A stretch of 64,000 nucleotides of DNA from Crystallibacter degradans (GTDB lineage: Bacteria > Actinomycetota > Actinomycetes > Actinomycetales > Micrococcaceae), in NCBI RefSeq assembly GCF_012952295.1, contig NZ_JABBCH010000001.1, positions 62,001 through 126,000 of the forward strand, read 5' to 3'. The translations under genes and the position numbers were made by a program. Below are positions 60,983 through 64,000 of the stretch, one piece after another; within the stretch, counting starts at the first letter, position 1, and every line of letters begins with the position of its first letter. Below the pieces are notes generated by a model. The model was not told the origin of the DNA. It worked only from the letters and a program-made list of their open reading frames with translations, and searched no databases.

Positions 60983-63268
60983 CTAGCCCTTGCGGCGCCG
61001 GCGTGAGAAGACGGTAGCCGCGGTTCCTGCTGTCATCAGCAGCAGCGCCGCCGAAACCAGTCCGATGGATTCCGTGCCCGTCATAGCCAGGCCACCTGCC
61101 TGCGGGTAGACGACGGGCGCCGGTTCGGGGTTAGGTGCCGCTGCACCCGGTGCCGGCGGTTCCTCCTGCGCAACCGGCGGCTCCTCGGGGCTGACCGGCG
61201 GCTCTTCCGTTTCCGGGTTCGGCTTGGCCGGAGTCTCCTCGTCCGGAGCCTCGACCTCGGCGCAGGCCTCGGCGGAGTACTTCCCGTTGAGCAGGACCTT
61301 GTTCAGCAGGCCGGTTCCTTCATCTTCTTCCAGCCGGCAGTCCAGCTGGTCCTCCGAGGCGTCGGAATCGACGACCACGCGTGCCCAGACGATGTAGAGA
61401 TCAGTGGAGTCGGGTTCAATGCCGCGGCCGTCCGCCAAGGTGGTTGTGGCGTCCTCTTCGGGATCCTCCCAAACCCCTTCCTCGCCGTCGTTATCCCGAA
61501 TCCATTCGGCATTGGTGACCCTGATGCCGTCGCCGAACTTCAGCGTGTCCGTCAGAAGGTAGTCCCGCCAGGCGATCTTGGAATTGTTGGTCACGCTGAC
61601 TTCGTATTCGATTTCCCAGATGCCGGCGCCGACGTCGATCGCCTCTCCGGCGGTCTTGTCGACTTCCAGTCCCTCGGCGTCGAGCGAGTTCTCGATGACG
61701 CAGCGGATGTCCTGGCCGTACGACGGCGTGAGCTTGTCGCCGTCCTGGTAGACCTTGCCTTCGCCGTAGACCAGCTCGCAGACCCAGTCGCCGGCGGAGA
61801 ACTCGTCCTCGCCGTCGAAGTCTGCTTCCTCGGCGAGGGTGTAGGTGACATCCGGATCCACGCTGCCGCTCACCCACGAGGTGCCCTCAAGCGTGGGCTC
61901 ATCCTCGCCCTCCGCGGTAGCGGTCAGCGTCCACTTCTCCGCGTAGTCCCAGTAGTCCTCGGGGTCGATGTCCTTGGCGAGGGTCAGATTCTGTTCACAC
62001 TCAACATGGTTTACGACGGTGAAGGCGCTGTCCTTGTCCATGAGTTCCCGCTCGCCGAGGCCCTCGCGGTAGTCCACCAAGCAGCCTTCAGGGACCTTGG
62101 CTTCCTCTTTGAGGTAGACGTAGTCGCCCTTGTAGAAGTCGGTGTACTGCGTATCCCATGCTGCGTCCGCGACTTCCTCGCTGTCCGGACCGAGCTTGAG
62201 CCAGGCGTCGAAGCCATCCGGCTGGCTGCCGTGGTCAAATTCTTCACCGTCGATGACCCACTTCTTATCGACTTCGAAGCTGGCGCGGTACTTGGGTGCG
62301 TGCGGGATGTCGGCACAGGCGGAATCGGCGTAGTTTCCGTCCACGTAGATCTTGTTCAGCAGGCCGCCGGAATAACCGTCCTTGCAGGTGAGCTCGTATT
62401 CGGGGGTGCCGTCTGCCACCTTGACCGTGGCGTACACATGGTAGAAGTGGCTCTTGCCTTCGCCCAGTTCGACGTCGTCGTCCTTACTGGCGAGTTCGGC
62501 CGTGTTGCCCTGGAATTGGTTCTCCTTGTCGCCCTTGCTCCAGGTAGCCCTCTCAACCTCGATGCCGTGGCCGAAGGAGAGCGTGTCCGAGAGGGTGTAT
62601 TCCTCCTCATCCTTGTAGTCGCCGTCGCCGTTGGGCTGGTTGGTTACCTGGATGGTGTAGCTGATGTACCAGCGGCCTTCGGACTCGTCGCCGAGGGCCT
62701 CCACCGAGTTGGCCTTCTTGGTGGCGACGATCGGGCTGGCCTCGTCCTCGTGGTCGCCCTCTTCGTGCTCGGCTTCTTCTTCGTCTTCACCTTCTTCGTG
62801 CTCGGCTTCGTCCTCGGTCTCGGTTTCTTCGTCTTCGTGCCCGGCGTCATCGTCGCTGCCGGCGATCGCGGCCAGGGGTGCGGCGGGCTGGACGGCCGGC
62901 GCGGCATCTTCGGCAGCCGGGGTCGGTTCTTGGCCCGGGGCGGGCGCCGGTTCAATGGGTTCGGGCGCCTCCGCGACTTCAGCTTCGGCGGGTTCGCCTG
63001 TTCCTGCCGAGGGGTCTTCCGTTCCGGCAAGCGTGGCTTCGGCGGGGGCTGCCGCAGCCAGCCCCACGATCTCGGTGACTGATCCCGATGACTCTGCTCC
63101 GCCGTCGTCCGCTAGAACAGGCAGGGCCAGGCCGGCCGACATGAGCGAGCCCGCAGCCACAGCAGCAAGTCCTCCGCGCAGCCGCTTCAGGGCGTCGCGC
63201 CTCTTCGGGCGCGCTTCCTTGGGCGGTTTCGGATTGGACGCCGCTGACTGCGCTGGCTTGTCTGTCAT
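60983..63268 (-). CDS. Large acidic surface protein with LAMTG sorting region
   Basis: 761-residue secreted protein, collinear with 8569-11661. Order: Lys/Arg N-terminus, signal helix (LKRLRGGLAAVAAGSLMSAG), Ala/Glu/Pro-rich acidic stalk (about 60-190), then beta-rich modules: YTIQVTNQPN...YTLSDTLSFGHG, a QPDGFDAWLKLG cysteine module, a TYTLAEEADFDG module and YEVSVTNNS...LLTDTLKFGDG. It ends LAMTG, hydrophobic helix and RRRRKG, a class E-type (LAxTG) sortase signal. ATG 63268 with GGGGGAA upstream. Linked to the cell wall by a sortase encoded elsewhere. Confidence 0.9.
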   Translation of the reverse strand: MTDKPAQSAASNPKPPKEARPKRRDALKRLRGGLAAVAAGSLMSAGLALPVLADDGGAESSGSVTEIVGLAAAAPAEATLAGTEDPSAGTGEPAEAEVAEAPEPIEPAPAPGQEPTPAAEDAAPAVQPAAPLAAIAGSDDDAGHEDEETETEDEAEHEEGEDEEEAEHEEGDHEDEASPIVATKKANSVEALGDESEGRWYISYTIQVTNQPNGDGDYKDEEEYTLSDTLSFGHGIEVERATWSKGDKENQFQGNTAELASKDDDVELGEGKSHFYHVYATVKVADGTPEYELTCKDGYSGGLLNKIYVDGNYADSACADIPHAPKYRASFEVDKKWVIDGEEFDHGSQPDGFDAWLKLGPDSEEVADAAWDTQYTDFYKGDYVYLKEEAKVPEGCLVDYREGLGERELMDKDSAFTVVNHVECEQNLTLAKDIDPEDYWDYAEKWTLTATAEGEDEPTLEGTSWVSGSVDPDVTYTLAEEADFDGEDEFSAGDWVCELVYGEGKVYQDGDKLTPSYGQDIRCVIENSLDAEGLEVDKTAGEAIDVGAGIWEIEYEVSVTNNSKIAWRDYLLTDTLKFGDGIRVTNAEWIRDNDGEEGVWEDPEEDATTTLADGRGIEPDSTDLYIVWARVVVDSDASEDQLDCRLEEDEGTGLLNKVLLNGKYSAEACAEVEAPDEETPAKPNPETEEPPVSPEEPPVAQEEPPAPGAAAPNPEPAPVVYPQAGGLAMTGTESIGLVSAALLLMTAGTAATVFSRRRRKG

Positions 63269-63375
63269 CTTGTTCCCCCAAAAAGACCGGCACACGTCGG
63301 GTGCCGTTGCAGGTGCGAGTGTGGGACCGTCATCCCCTGGTCCCTTATTGCCGTGAGCGCCCATGCGGACGCTGC

Positions 63376-63502
63376 GGCAGCCCGCTCCCCAACGGGCTGC
63401 CACACGTGCAGTCCCTCATAAAGAAAACTGCTTCCCCCAAGGTCCTCACCATTGAGAACCTGCTCCGTTGCCTTCGTGCCCTGGCAGCCGCCGGCAACGG
63501 AG
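63376..63502. other. Structured 5' leader of the large surface protein gene
   Basis: Two inverted repeats, GGCAGCCCG/CGGGCTGCC (63376-63384 with 63393-63401) and CTCCGTTGCC/GGCAACGGAG (63463-63472 with 63493-63502), lie 100-230 bp before the ATG at 63268. They may fold in the mRNA leader. Region 63503-63859 shows no supported gene. Confidence 0.45.
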
Positions 63503-63859
63503 GGCGGTGGTGGCTGCCAAGTACGGCTAGCCTAGGCGAGGGGTCAGTTCGGGCGCTAGGGATAAACGTTGCTCGCGGCCGGATTGGCGCCGTTTTCCAA
63601 GGTATTTGCAAGGTCTCGGGGCGCAGTTCCTTCGTCCGGCGCTTCAGTCACCGTTGCACTGCAAGCATGACCGCGGAAATCCGGCTCGGTTTTATAACCA
63701 GTGAGGGGCATGCGTAGCGAGGGACAGTCCATGCATCAAGTGGATAATATGGTGAAAAGTTTCATCGAGGGTGGTGACAACAAACACATGTCACGGGTTT
63801 GTAACGGTTCAGTGTGGCCGATACGTTTAATCGCGCCATGGCCCTAGGGAAGGGTTATG

Positions 63860-64000
63860 ACCGGGTCCGCACGCCGAGCTCTGCCAGCGTACCTGTCCGT
63901 TCAATTTCACTGGCAGAGGTGGAGGAACCAGAAGTGGCGCCAGCGGCGCCTTGGGGTGAAGTGCGGTTAGTTGTCCGCGGCGTTCTGCTGCGTTCCGACC
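63860..64000 (+). ncRNA. c-di-AMP riboswitch (ydaO-yuaA type), truncated by the right edge
   Basis: The sequence follows the actinobacterial ydaO consensus. CCGCACGCCGAGCTCTGCC is followed by a 9-bp stem (63879-63887 with 63910-63918), then GGTGGAGGAACCAG, a GGCGC-CAGCG-GCGCC hairpin, TTGGGGTGAA and GTGCGG (pairing with CCGCAC 63867-63872), and finally CGTTCCGACC. In this group such riboswitches precede cell-wall hydrolase/Rpf or NlpC genes and turn them off at high c-di-AMP. The regulated gene lies beyond 64000. Confidence 0.85.

Noticed and set aside
62006-63082. Plus-strand frame opposite the acidic surface protein
   Set aside because: Val/Phe/Gly-rich shadow created by acidic codons on the other strand.

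Overview
The window is GC-rich chromosomal DNA (roughly 60-65 percent by eye) from a Gram-positive actinobacterium. It is most likely in the Micrococcaceae (Arthrobacter and relatives). The evidence is the actinobacterial rplY-pth-sufS arrangement, a canonical HspR operator (HAIR) before hsp20, a class F sortase, LAxTG-type cell-wall anchoring, an Actinobacteria-style c-di-AMP riboswitch, and the codon and SD usage. No rRNA, tRNA, CRISPR array, insertion sequence or prophage was recognised.

Layout. 1-1.8 kb: cysteine desulfurase (cut by the left edge), pth and rplY. 2-6.8 kb: an exopolysaccharide initiation and control module with a tyrosine autokinase, polyprenyl glycosylphosphotransferase, low-molecular-weight tyrosine phosphatase and a membrane-domain paralogue of the transferase. 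7-8.2 kb: a YbdK-type carboxylate-amine ligase. 8.5-14.3 kb: a surface-protein locus with a SipW-type signal peptidase, a TasA/CalY-like protein, a second likely SipW substrate, a 1030-residue surface protein and a CsbD protein. 14.6-18.7 kb: SDR, a small GNAT-like protein, AI-2E-type permease, ZIP transporter and small proteins. 18.8-22.7 kb: CHRD protein, class F sortase and a repeat-rich secreted protein. 23-25.6 kb: hydrolase and GlxA-type regulator. 25.6-27 kb: a decayed stretch with HEPN, nucleotidyltransferase, CHRD and SGNH remnants. 27-34.3 kb: DUF3592-type protein, SelO, small proteins, hsp20, a second YbdK paralogue, and ureG-ureF without the rest of a urease cluster. 34.5-41.9 kb: flavin reductase, KdpE, a KdpD lacking its N-terminal domain, a KimA-like permease broken by a frameshift, OsmC, and an alpha/beta-hydrolase-fold protein lacking the usual serine. 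42-48.9 kb: LuxR regulator, two DHFR-like reductases, an ABC exporter and a lipoprotein. 48.9-59.8 kb: a catabolic region (amidohydrolase, TPP enzyme, PucR regulator, MFS symporter, RidA, RraA, M20 deacylase) split by a toxin-antitoxin module, an HxlR regulator and a methyltransferase. 60-64 kb: a second small GNAT-like protein, a second large surface protein ending in an LAMTG sorting region, and the start of a c-di-AMP riboswitch whose gene lies beyond the right edge.

Themes. Potassium and c-di-AMP: the KimA-like permease, the USP-containing short KdpD and the right-edge riboswitch all belong to families linked to c-di-AMP elsewhere. Surface architecture: two collinear large repeat proteins, SipW and its substrates, and the CHRD/sortase pair. 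Stress: a shared TAGTAAGC-type element lies before the SDR, both GNAT-like genes and a small gene at 29.6 kb, and an HspR operator precedes hsp20. Genome decay: several genes carry frameshifts, internal deletions or lost catalytic residues.
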